DNA of 64,000 bases from Pagrus major (lineage: Eukaryota; Chordata; Actinopteri; Spariformes; Sparidae), in the NCBI RefSeq assembly GCF_040436345.1, contig NC_133230.1, positions 22,020,197 to 22,084,196 on the forward strand. The letters run 5' to 3'. The translations under genes were made by a program, and so were the position numbers. The notes beneath the pieces are model-generated. The model was not told where the DNA came from, searched no databases, and worked only from the letters and a program-made list of their open reading frames with translations. Below are positions 1 to 11,900 of the stretch, in pieces. The stretch's first letter is position 1. Each line of letters begins with the position of its first letter.

Positions 1-984
1 CGAAAAGAATACAGTGAATGTTGATGATACTGAGCTCAAGGGTGTCATCATTTATCCGACATACACGTTATTATTCTGCGTATGCAGCTGAAACTTCAGA
101 AGGCAACACAGGGCTCATACCTAGCTCTAAGGTCAGAAATGTTGTTTTTTGCTATCACAGAGATGTCATTAGTCACTTTGTTGGACATTGTCCTGCAGGA
201 ATGAACATCTGAAAACATTATTTGCATTGTAGTCACTTCAAACCATCTGATTACACTCACATTGATGAGTAAAGACAAGATTTTAGATATGGTCGGAATA
301 TTCGATTCATATTTTAGCATGTAAAAAATGGGCAGTCTTCTTTGACTCTGTAAGTTAGTGGGTAAGCCCCTTTGGGAGCTACACTGGAGAATGAATTATT
401 AATTCTCTCATTCTGACTTTACAAATTAAATCAAATGAATTGACTGGAAAGAGACTGATATTAAAATCTCTCCAAAGGAGTGGGCCTTCATCCTCCGCAC
501 ACAGACGACTACTACAAATTCACAAAGTTGGACGCCAAAAATAGGATCAAAAGAAACTGGACATAGGAACCAATGTTGGGGACAATGTGGGCACTTAATG
601 GCAGACCACACTCACATCATTTGGTCTCGTCCTGTCTTGCAGCCTTCCTGGACTGAGTATGAGCATACTAGGATTCAATAATAAGTTCACTTGTCTTTTT
701 CTCTAGCTAGGAAACACACCCAGGGAACTGGATATCAGAGACAAATACTCATGGCTGCAAGAAAGAAGGCAATAACAAGACATTGGCTTCTTACAGAGCC
801 TCCTACTCTGAAACAATGGATAGATATTGTAAACAACAAACACAGTGTGGCTTTTATAATGTAAGATTCCAGAAAGAAAGAAAAGAAAGAAAGAGAGAGA
901 GCGTTGGGCTAAATGGGTCACACACCCGACAACTGAAACTACGCTAAATGTATTTGTGAAACAGAAGCGATTGTCAATGAAAGA

Positions 985-1029
985 CATGTTCATGTTCATG
1001 TTCATGTTCATGTTCATGTTCATGTTCAT
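985..1029. repeat. Hexanucleotide tandem repeat (CATGTT)7
   Basis: Seven perfect copies of CATGTT followed by CAT. A minus-strand reading gives an artificial Met-Asn alternation, so the open frame over it should not be taken as a gene. Perfect copies suggest a recent or polymorphic microsatellite. Confidence 0.95.
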
Positions 1030-1240
1030 AAAACAGAAAGATAAAATGGTATAGAAAAAAAAGGCAGTCTGGGGCGAACATTGCTAATCAATATGCTGAC
1101 ACTAAGTGAAGTGCACTGCAGGATGTAAAGAGTGTTCATGGAGCGATGTAGGCTGACATAAACATCACAGTAATAATAGGTTATTCTATTCAATTTACAG
1201 GGACCAATACTGTATAGATCACAGTATGGCAGTAGAGCGT

Positions 1241-1687
1241 ACAGTGGAAAAAGTACTCAGATTTTTTTTATTTAAGTAAAAGTACCAATATCACAGTGTT
1301 TGAATACTCTGCTACAAGTATAAGTCCTGCATTAAAAAATATTAGTGTTAGCATTAAAATATAATTAAAGTATAAAAAGTAAGAGTACTCATTATGCAGA
1401 ATTGACCATTTCATATTTTTCATATTATATTAACGGATTCTAATGAAAAAAGTCTGCCCTTATTTGAATGTGTTTACATGTGCAAAAGTAAAGATATTGT
1501 GTTAAAATATTAATTTACTTGTGTCAACTAAAGTTATCGCATGAATGTAGCGGAGAAGGATACAATAATTGCCTGTGAAATGTGGGGGGACAAGTATAAA
1601 GTAGCAGATGAAAATGGAAATACCTCAGAAATGAACTTAAGGATAGCTGATGTGTAAATTTACTGAGTTACTTCCATTCCTGGGGTT
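1241..1687. mobile_element. Dispersed AAGTA-rich teleost repeat, copy 1
   Basis: The segment starts with an AAAGTACTCAGA-like end, continues with AAGTAAAAGTA strings and a 'AAGTCCTGCATT' core, and ends near a 'TGAGTTACTTCCATTCC' border. Related sequence recurs near 27.4, 36.7, 49.6 and 62.0 kb, so it is a dispersed family. From memory it resembles a widespread non-autonomous DNA element of teleosts. The class is inferred and no protein is encoded. Confidence 0.6.
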
Positions 1688-2704
1688 GTTATCAGGCCTC
1701 AGCAGAGCTTGATGACAAACTGATCATTTGAATCAGGTGTGCTGTATGTGCTGTATGTCCTGTAGCTTTGTGTTTTATTCCACCACACCGTTTACTTAGT
1801 GGCCAAACACTCCACCATTTTCCACTACACTTGTGTGATGCACCACCTGGATCTATCTGCATAGCTGACCATGTTCGTAGGCTTTGACTGGATTACTGAA
1901 TAATTAGGGAAAGACACTGACAAACTGTTTCACATAAAGTTTTACGGCCTATTTATTGGCTATAATTTTAAGGTCTGAGAAGAACTTTGAATCTCAAATT
2001 TTATTAGAAGAATAATTACCCAGGATATTGAAACCTTCCCACTCCATGGTAGTCTCACAGCAGAAATAAAAAGTATTACTCAGCCTCTTCTCTTTTGATT
2101 CTTTTTAACTTCCTGAGTTAAAAGAGCTGAGCGAAGAGGGTGAGTCAGAGATCAGTTGAGAGATGTTAAAGAGCTGAAATACGATTCTCTGGTGTTCCAT
2201 ATTCTATCCTAAAAATCTGTAAAAGTTTTAGTAGCTGGCAGGAGATTGAAATGTCAATGAGACTCTTCAGATTGGAGAAAAATAGGCATGCAGGGCTTTG
2301 TCAGGCTGGCTGGAAGCATGCTTTGGTTTTCGTGTGACAGACAGAAGAGGATAAAATTGAACCGTTTGAAGCTCAATTATTAAAACAGTGGTTCAACATC
2401 CTGGGAATGACCCTTTACACGACAGATATTCTGACTTGTTAGAGCAGGAATAGCACAGGTGTGACCAATAAAGTTAACAATGGCTGCATTCTATTAAGTG
2501 TCCCAGTAAGTCATGTCAGCGAGGGAGCATGCACAACACTAGAGCCCTGGAACCAGCTCACCCTAAATGGAATGCAGCCATTATTAGGGTTATGAATTCC
2601 ACCTGTGCTTTTTCTGCTTTGACAAATCAACACGTCTGCCGTGAAAGGGCCCTATTTGCTTTCCTGCCGAGAGTTAGATGAGACTGATACCACTCTAATG
2701 TTCC

Positions 2705-3215
2705 AATATAAAGCTTGAGCCAAGCAGCCGGTTAGCTTAGCTTGGCAGACTGGACTGGAAATTGGAGAAAACACTGAGTCTGGCTCTGTCTAAAGGTATC
2801 ACAACTTGTCAGTGTTACTTTGATTTTTGTACGTATTCAAGATAAAATATGTAAGAATCTTGCATTAACCCGAATAGCATACGTACATATGTCTTACAGA
2901 CGTTAGCACGAGTTACATTGGAAAGAAATAGTATGGGGTACGTTTGCAAATTGGGAAGCAGTGGCAAGACATCAGCATTTGGTCAACATCTCACCAACAT
3001 CAACATCTTCCCAATTAGCAAACGCTCCCCATTGGTCACCCGTTGCTATTTCAGGACAAACTTTTTATCAGCGATGGTGGTTGTTTAATGGTGGTGTGGT
3101 GACCGCATTATCATTTGTGTTGTATGTGCATTTCTTGCGTAAGTGCTCCATATTTACCAAATAGAAGAAAGTGAATAAGCGTATTTCCCGAAATGTTGAA
3201 CTACTCCTTTAATGT
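2705..3215. mobile_element. MITE-like dispersed repeat
   Basis: It contains the strings GTTAGCTTAGCTTGG and CTGGCTCTGTCTAAAGGT, and ends with TTGAACTACTCCTTTAA. This layout is typical of a common teleost non-autonomous element. A related segment carrying CTGGCTCTGTC lies at 52.6-53.0 kb in this window. Borders are approximate and the superfamily is not assigned. Confidence 0.5.
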
Positions 3216-5540
3216 TTGTTTTTTAAAGGTGTTAAATTGGGATTTTACAGTTTGCAAACCTAGAAATGAATAATCTGTCAGCAGTGACCCATTTTGAGGT
3301 TCAAGCACAGGTTCATAAATCATCCAATACCTCATCATAAATCATCAATAAAGGATGGGTCTAAGATTCCTCTGGGCTGGACTCTAGATGCCAAAAGTAG
3401 AGGTCATGTAAAAGTTCACTTACATAATGTTTTTTTTTTCACAGTGGAAAACTTCAGGAGAGGCTTGAAAGTAGCAGGATAGAGATGGATTATTGTCTCC
3501 AAAACTCTTCCACTCTTCCTACTTCCACTTGTGAAAGTAGTTTGGACATTTTATAATCACGTTCAAGCGTAGTTTTCCTGTAGACAATTTAGCTTTCATC
3601 AAATGGACCAGTTTAATGGTCAATTTAAGTGCCGCTGTTGGCAGATTCCTTATTTTAGTAGTGGAACAATTGCCCAATTTTTCCACAAATTAAACCAGTT
3701 ACAGACCAGATGTGGAGTGACCCGTGTTCCCCCAGTATTAGTGCCCACAGGATGCATCATTGTCTTTCAACAGCAAATAAAAAAATGGCAGTGTCTTTAA
3801 CTGGGAAACAAGATGTTGTAGAGCAGTGGATTAATAAATGAATAGACTTTTTGTTTTAAAAAATAAACAAAAACCAGGACAGTTTATCAGAGCGAGCCGA
3901 ACAAAGGAATTAATAATCAACATGACATCAACCTGACCAGTGCTGTAACATGTTGTGTGAAAAACCAATTACTTTAATCAGAAGCAGAAATTCACCTCTG
4001 CAACCAAATTACAATATAATGGATGTAAAGATAAATACCAATGCACCGAATGCCACAAGCTGAATGGTTCATAGTGGTTTGGTTTTAATGTTGAGGTGTG
4101 GCCTTTAAAGTATCAGCTTGCAATTATTTCATACGTACTGCAAGTAGGAATTCGATAGCTCCCTGGAGCATGCAAGAATGTCTTGTTTAAAATAAAAACA
4201 TCCTGCTCACTTTCACAAGGATGGTCTCCACCTGTTAGGGGATAAAAACAACAGCCATATGGCTCCTTTCATACATCTAGTTTCCAATTAAATGACGATT
4301 AAATGTACGAATGCAACCTGAAGTTGCGTCAAATAGTCCTTTACCTACAGAAGCCAAGAACGGAGTCTCTTTCTTTCCGCTTTTTTTTTTTTTGATGCTA
4401 TATTCTTGAGATCCTGAGTTAATTATTTCATTATCCTGAGAAAATGAGCTTTGTTATCTCGAGGCAATGAGATAATCAACCTGTTATAACAGGAAAACAA
4501 AAGGATGCTTCTCTCATTACTTACCGCTTAATGGTTGTTTTTTTATATCAGCAGCGCCATGCCAGCATGCATACATTGACATACACCCATCCCTTACAGT
4601 AGCCATAATGTCAATACCATTTTATCAAATCAATAGGTAAAACATTCAAATGACAAAAGTTCATTAAAAGTTCATTTAGTTCACAACTCCCCACAAAGCA
4701 GTGCGTTTATGTAATGCTCCACTCTCATGAAGTTAAGGAGTTATCTCGGCAAAACAACACTGGCTTTTTCGCGATAACGACATAAATAACTTGTGATCTT
4801 GAGAAAACAAAAACAAGTTGAACTTGTTATCTCCCTCACCTCTTTGCTGCCTATTTGAAGAACTGCTCACATTAATCTTTATGATTATGTTGTCTATTTT
4901 AGTTATTTTGTATGTAACAAGCTTTGGTTTTGCAACTGGTACAAACCCTGGAGGGTTTTACTTCTGAATCAGTTCCTGTCGGAGGATTATTTGCAGTTGT
5001 GTTCCACTGAATTCATTAATCAAGTTAATCTAAAGAGTTCTGGTGTCAGATGGAATCTGTATATAAATCAAAATTACAAAGAAAAAAGATTTTTCTGAAA
5101 AAATAATCTATTTTATTAGTGCTTATCAGAGCAAGTTTAACTTAATTTGATGTTAATGTGAACCCAATCCTCTACTACAACCTGTGATCCGAGTACATGC
5201 ACATGCACACAAAACTCTGCCGTCCCTTTTGGGCATTTTCCAAATCTGTTCTAACACTGGCAACAGTTAAACAACTTCAATGGAAATTTGTCTGTGAAGA
5301 ACGCCAGAATGAGTGCCACTGATCAATAACATGGATGGATTTTTGTTTGTGTTTTTGTAACTGCATTTTAATTTGTTAAAAAAACAACATATCTGCTGCA
5401 CTGTTTTAATCAAATAGTGTGCGTTTGCGTCTGTGGTGCGGCCCTACAAACTCAGCTTTACTCTTGTTAAACAGTATTTGTGAGAAGTGCACAGCCATAG
5501 TGATTAAAAAACATTAAGTTACACATACTTGAAATCATGT

Positions 5541-5546
5541 TTTATT
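5541..5546 (-). terminator. Candidate rpap1 polyadenylation signal
   Basis: TTTATT on the plus strand reads AATAAA on the minus strand, about 395 bases below the rpap1 stop. It is the first canonical signal I found downstream, giving a 3' UTR of roughly 0.4 kb. Confidence 0.5.
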
Positions 5547-5939
5547 CACAGAAAAGACAATTTCACAGGCACTTGTAAAGTAGGTCATCTGTTTCTACTT
5601 CGAGATGCAAAAAATTGTCCTGGTCTGTCTTCCAAGCTCATCAGACACATTCAGTCTGGCAAAGTGCTGGTGTCAAGGAAAAATGTTGAATTCCTTCAGA
5701 TTGTGGGACCTGTACATCTGCACTAAATTTTTAGCGTTAAGCTGAATTTTTTTTTTTCGAGCTCGATCTTGATGAGACACCATCAGTACTTACCATTAAT
5801 GTCTCACTTTGTCTCCCACAACCAACCTCTCTTTCCCGCGCTCTAGTCTCTACTCAGATTTTCTCCCAGTCACATACCGTCCCTCCGCTGTATCCTCTGT
5901 TTTTGGCTCACTACTCTCATTTTTCCACTCCCTTTGCCT

Positions 5940-8900
5940 TCAGTCTCCTTTGTCATCGCCACTGTCCCGCAGTCTCAGGACACTCTCCAAACGTTTTGCC
6001 CTAATGGGAGGCAACTGATCGTACGTATCAAAGCCAAACTCTAAGTGCTGTTGTGGCAGGCGGAAGAGCAGCAAGTGGTTTCTCAACACCTGGAAAAGAC
6101 ACAAGAAGAAGGAGGTGAGGGGGCAGCAGCAGAAGTGGTGACGTTAACCATTGATTCCCAACCAGAGGTATTTGTACAGTTGCCAGGGGGCAGGTGGAAA
6201 CATTTTGAAGTAATTTTTTTTAAAAAACAAAGAATTATGTTTTTTTAAATGTATATTGATGTATTCAGCTGTTACACAAGACCATCATATGTTGCAATTG
6301 ACAGAGCATGAAAAATAATTAGCTAGCAAACAGAGGGTCTAAACAGTTAGCTAGAAATGAATGAATAAATGTTTGAAATAGCTTAAACAGATGAGGAGAG
6401 GATTAACACATACATAATAAAACCAAAGACATAAAAACAGAAAAATGTAAAGGATTTTAAATAAACTGCAAGCTACAAAAAACATGGGGAAAAAACAATA
6501 ACAGCAACTTGGATGGGGATCAACAAGATCGTAAACGGCAAGAAACAACAGACTTGTTTGTTCAAGGCATGTGGTGAGAAAACATCAGAAAGTTTTCGTG
6601 AGAGAGGAGGCGAAGAGAAGGTACAATCAATAAACACCTGGCAGTGTATAAGATCAGAGAGAGGGAGAGAGTGGAGTACCTCATCAGTCAGGTAGTAGAT
6701 TTTCCTCAGCATACTGCGTCGAGCTGCCTCAACCTCCTGGAAAAGGATGAGGGGATTAAAGATCAAAGGACCCATTGATGTACTGTACAGACGCACTTCA
6801 CCCCTTCGCAGTGGTTACTAAAAACACTTCCCACCTGTATGTGTGAATGTTTTCAGCTCTCAAAGAAATGTCTTTCTGAATTGAATAAATAAGTTGAAGA
6901 TGCTAAATGTGTTTCTTATGGATGTTAACCCCAAATACCATAGTTAAATAAAAGTCAACATCATGACTAATATGAGTATTTATAAACAGGAAGGAGTGGT
7001 TTTCACACTTAATCACTAACATGAGGGTCAGTTTAGTAATCTTTAAGATTTTGCATTCAGTGAGCTCATATTTGGCACAGAAAATGTGTGTGTGAGTCCC
7101 CGTAAAACCACAGCACTTCTCACAAATTCAGCCTCATGTTCAGTGCAGCTGCAGGACCTTCTGGATTTGCTTAATCATTACACATGTGCCAGTTTGCCTT
7201 CAGGTTTCTGTGTGGCGAATTAAAAAAGCCACAAAGTACAACACAAGACAAGACAGCAGACCTTATTAAGAAAGGCGCAGATTTGTTGTTGAAGCCTTTA
7301 CGTAACTGTTGACATGCATCAGGAAAAGACTCCCAAGCCACAGAAACCACCTTATTTCCATCACATTCCTTTCCAGTCCTTCGTGCTGAGAGACTATGTG
7401 GGAATTCAGACATGGTATGAACACATGTCCTGAGTGACCACTTTTGAACAGATCTCACTCTCCCGCTGTATATGCAAATAAACACTGGGACAAACATTGT
7501 TTTTCACACAAAGACATAAATGTCTTCATGTGTAACGTTTGATGAATTAACATGAAGGACCAAATAGTAGTTGTGAGTCTGGGGACCAGCAGACAGGCTG
7601 GTGATGCCACGAGAAACTGACACTTTTTATGTAAGAAACAACTTAATGTTTAGCATTCAATGGCGAATTTACAACAAGGCATGAATGATTTAGAATTTTC
7701 CATAATGTAAGCAAAGTTTGTGCTCAAAGTTTCTCCTCACTCAACAACCCTTAAAATTACGCAATTTCTTACAGGAGCCTGGGGATATTGGGGTTACTAG
7801 TTCAGTGGTTAGTTCACAAACATGTGCTGCGAACATGCAGCTGGTTAATAGAGCCCAAACACGTAGTTTGCATCACAGTGAACCACATTTAAATCAGAGA
7901 GTGTGTGATTCATTCCACTTGTGATTGGATCACTCAGGATGCATGTTGATAGGTCTGAACAGTACCTTTGTGTAAGTGTGTGTGCCATGCAGTGCTGTAC
8001 CTGTGCTGCAGCGTCCTGAGAGAAGATGAACGAGTTGACATGAGACAAGGCAACCACGTACAAAACAGGACACCAGCAAGGCTTCAGGGTCCTCGTCACC
8101 AAAGACCGGAAGTAAAGACGGAGGAGAGGGAGGGAGTCTTCAGGGGGAGACGTGAAGCGCTCGATAGGGATGGAGAGCTTCAAATAAAGAGACAGAGAGA
8201 TAAAGAATTAATTCATTATGTTAAATGATCATGGAATATTTGTGTTATAAAAGACGCTGGCAACATTCTCAATGTTACCTGTCCATTAGTGACTCCCAGT
8301 GACCTCAGCATCCCCACATGTTCTCCAAACACAGCTAGCTTCATGGTGGCACTGTACCTCCTCTGCAGGGGTAAGAGAACCCAGCAGCCAAACAGCGGGT
8401 CTCCAAAGGACACAGCTTCGTACTGATTCAGAAGAGCAGAGTACAAGTCCTGGAAAGAGGCTAGACCTGGAGGAGGGAAGTTCAGGTCCAAAGAGTCCAG
8501 CCTAGATCGCCTGCAAATGGAAGAGGCGCTTAGTCCCTTTTCTCTGTGCTAAATGTATATTTTGCAGGACAGGAAGAAGGATATCAAACATTTTCAGACC
8601 TGGTCAGCAGTCTGAACAGACCCCAGGTCAGTTTCTGAACACGTCTCTCCAGGAATAAGTCACTGGAACACAGGAACACACAGGACAGGCGGGCAAGCTT
8701 GGCAACGGGAGGCATCACCTAGAATATGAAAAAAAGGTTCTGGATGTTAGTGAAAATAACATAAAATAAAAGTATTTACCTGACAATGAGTATAATTATA
8801 TAATATAACAAATAAGTTAATAATAAGCCATCCAAATCCAAGTCCAGGCTTAATAGAAGCTTGCACAGTTAAACAGGGGAGCAGGTGAATCTAGAGTTTT

Positions 8901-11900
8901 AGTCTGTCTACGTAAAAACCATAACTATAAGTTATCGAAACTCTCAGCTGAGCCTCTTAGAGTATACTTTACTTTTTTGAAGTGGAGAAACGAATATGAA
9001 TACGAATATGTGGTGATTCTTGCTTCCATTTCAACTCTAAAGCCCTTTGATGCAATTTTGTGCAATACAAATAAGATTGACCTGACTTGACTTGTTTCTG
9101 TACCTTTAGTGCTTCCTCCCTCCAGACCTCCAGCAGCAGCAGCCACTGCAGACAGTGGGTCACCGCCTGTAGAGCCCCCCCTGGGAGCTCCTCCACCGCT
9201 AACCCTCCACCATCAGACACCCCCGATCGCTCATAGAGGCTGACAAGCGGGAGGAAAGGCCAATCAGACGGCAACGTGGGACCAGTAAGCTCTGGGAGGA
9301 GATGGGAGTTGATCAAGGGGTTGCGGCCGAGCAGAGCGTCTCGAGACATCAGTACGGATGGTTCCAGGTGGGCCAGGTGGGTGAGGAAGCAGCCTCGTAT
9401 GGACGGCAGCTGGACGCAGGCTTCTCTCAGGAGAGCTCCGACAGTCTGGAGAGAGGGGGTGGTGTGTTCTTGTTTTTCCTCTTGGAGTTTCAGCTCGCCC
9501 AGCTCTACGGCCTCTGGTCCTCCACTGTGGCCCTCTCTGGAGAGCAAACACATAAATACTGTGATAAAGTGGGAGCAGAGAATGTGGATCACCCTCTGAC
9601 GGAAATGGGTCATTGGCTAATTTTAGTCCAGTTCCAAAGAAAATAGTTTGTGAATTAGAAATGATCCCCTTTTCTCAGACACCAATCTCAACCATTATTA
9701 TCAGAAAAAATGTTTTATATGCAATCAACAGCTCTTTACATTGATTGTGTTGGAATTCACTGGCAAATAATCCCAAATTAAACCCGAGGTAAACTTACGA
9801 TATAAAGTCCTTGCTGAAGATGATGGTTGACAGCAGTTCATGTGCCAGATACTCACTGCCTGGTAACAACCATGGCAGCAGGACCAGAGCCAGCTGGTGG
9901 TACATTGAGGCATGCTTAGCTACTTGTGGCTCAGTGGGAACCTGAAGGAAAGAAAAAAAGAAAGGAGTGAAAGTTGGTGAGGTGAAAATAAAACACAGCT
10001 TGATGATGATGATGATGATGATGACAAATGTATAGCAACATCTGACCAGAGACAATGAATAATATGTTTTTTTAACACAATGAATAAGATGTTATTAGGA
10101 ATTACAATCATTTGTAAACAGAATTTGATGTCACTTAATGAAAAAACAAAACCTAAACTACATGTTTCAGGTCAGAAAGAATGTCGTTTATGGGTGTCTG
10201 AAGTTGGAGCCTACAAGTCTGTGTGCCAGCCGGAGCAGCAGGTAGAGGAGGTGGTGTTCATGACGGAGAAGCCAGGCTCTGGTGTGAGACAGGGTGGGCG
10301 TAGCCTGACTGCAACTTTGCAGGTAACCAGTCACAGGTTCTGACAGGAGGAGACCAGTGAACTGCAGAGGAGGCCAGACACAAAAAAGAGAAAAATGAGA
10401 TACAACATGGGATTTTGTGTTTGTCACCACAAGATGGCAGCAAAATACATCTTGCCGTCTTCCTTGCTCAGTGATGGGCCAACACAAAACTGCCAAGAGG
10501 CTGCAACCTAAGACAACTTGCCTGATTAATTTATTATATTTGGCTGAAGATGTGTTTAGCAGTAATATAATCTAATGGAAAAAACCTGCAGTCTCAATAT
10601 TTCTTGGCACATTGTTCTTCGTCCCTGTCCTCACATTACATAAAACACTCTCTAAAAGCATTTCAGACCTACCTTGCAGCTGAGGCCTTTATGGATGCTT
10701 GTGATTGTTTCCAGGAGGAGCCCCAGGCCTGTGAGAAGAGGGAAGGGGGAGCTGGGAACAACCAGGCCCGGGCGGTCCCTCAATACTGGGCAGGCCAAAC
10801 CAGGAAGACTGGGAGTAGTCTCTAGGCCCAGATGACTAGACTGGACATTACACACTACTGAGGAAGACCTAGTGGGAAAAAAAACAATAATAATAAAAAA
10901 AACTTCAGTTTTCAGACTGTGCTGTTGATAAAGGTCAAGAACAAAGAACAAAAAAAGCCACTACCATCAGTCTCAGACTTACTTTAGGTTCTTCATCAGG
11001 CCTTGAACAACATGGTGGGACATCAGAGGGAGGAGAACCTCAGACGTCAGCAGCTCCAGTTCTTGGAGCGTCTCGAGTGGTTTGAAACAGTTCTGAGGAC
11101 CAGAGTCACATTGTAGTCATTTTTGGTTTGACAATTTGTTTGCATTTTACGGTTTTTCACTCCACCATGTTGCATTTGGTTGAGTTGATAAATGTCAACT
11201 CTTGAGAAGTCTTTTTAACTGACCACTTTTATTTAATTAATTATTGAGTGTGCTGATTTGTAGATATGAATCACCATATTTTACATGTGGGATGGTATTG
11301 TCCCTTGACCTGTCACCTTTCAGACTTGAGAGATCACTGATTATAGCTATGTTGTAAGAAGTCTCATCAATATTTTTAAGAAAAATCTAGTCTAATCTTT
11401 CAATAGCTTCCAGGTCATTTGACCCATTGACTCAAAATCAATGGCCAAATGTCTTCCTATACTGGTTGAATGACACACACCTGTTTTTGTTGGATTTTAG
11501 TAGAAATTCTATTTTTAATGAATATTTTAATGAAAAAGCACATTTTTTTATGAATACACCGCCCAATTTTTCAATAGCTCCCAGCTCATTTGAGCCATCG
11601 ACTCAAAATCAATGCCAACATGTCTTGTTATACTGGTAGAATGAGACACAGCAGTTTTTATTGGATTTAAGTGGAATTTCTTTTTTTCATGAATATTTTA
11701 ACGAAAAATCACCATTTTTAGCGAATACACCGCCCGATTTTTTCAATAGCTCCCAGCTCATTTGAGCCATCGACTCGAAATCAATGGCCAAAGGTCTTGT
11801 TATATTGGTAGAATGAGACACAGCAGTTTTTATTGGATTTTAGTGGAATTTCTTTTTTTCATGAATATTTTAATGAAAAGTCTGGATTTTTTTATGAAAA

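Larger units (their letters stand above)
1..5520. other. Intergenic DNA 3' of rpap1
   Basis: No coding exon could be supported on either strand. The open reading frames here are short, lack homology I recognise, and have no convincing splice-linked partners. The stretch holds a hexamer tandem repeat near 1.0 kb, an AAGTA-rich dispersed repeat near 1.2-1.7 kb, a 13-bp inverted repeat near 2.5 kb and a MITE-like element near 2.7-3.2 kb. Segments around 4.40-4.85 kb contain several ATCTCGAGAAAAC-like strings, probably decayed repeat. The rpap1 3' UTR begins just above 5,520. Confidence 0.6.

Noticed and set aside
703-1029. Minus-strand open frame starting with repeated Met-Asn
   Set aside because: It is a translation of the CATGTT hexamer repeat; the rest has no homology I recognise.
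7171-7497. 108-codon minus-strand open frame
   Set aside because: It lies inside the rpap1 intron between the exons at 8001-8177 and 6680-6736, with no conserved match to the protein and no splice phase fit.
9276-9646. Overlapping plus-strand open frames above 100 codons
   Set aside because: They are antisense shadows of the long rpap1 exon at 9104-9536.
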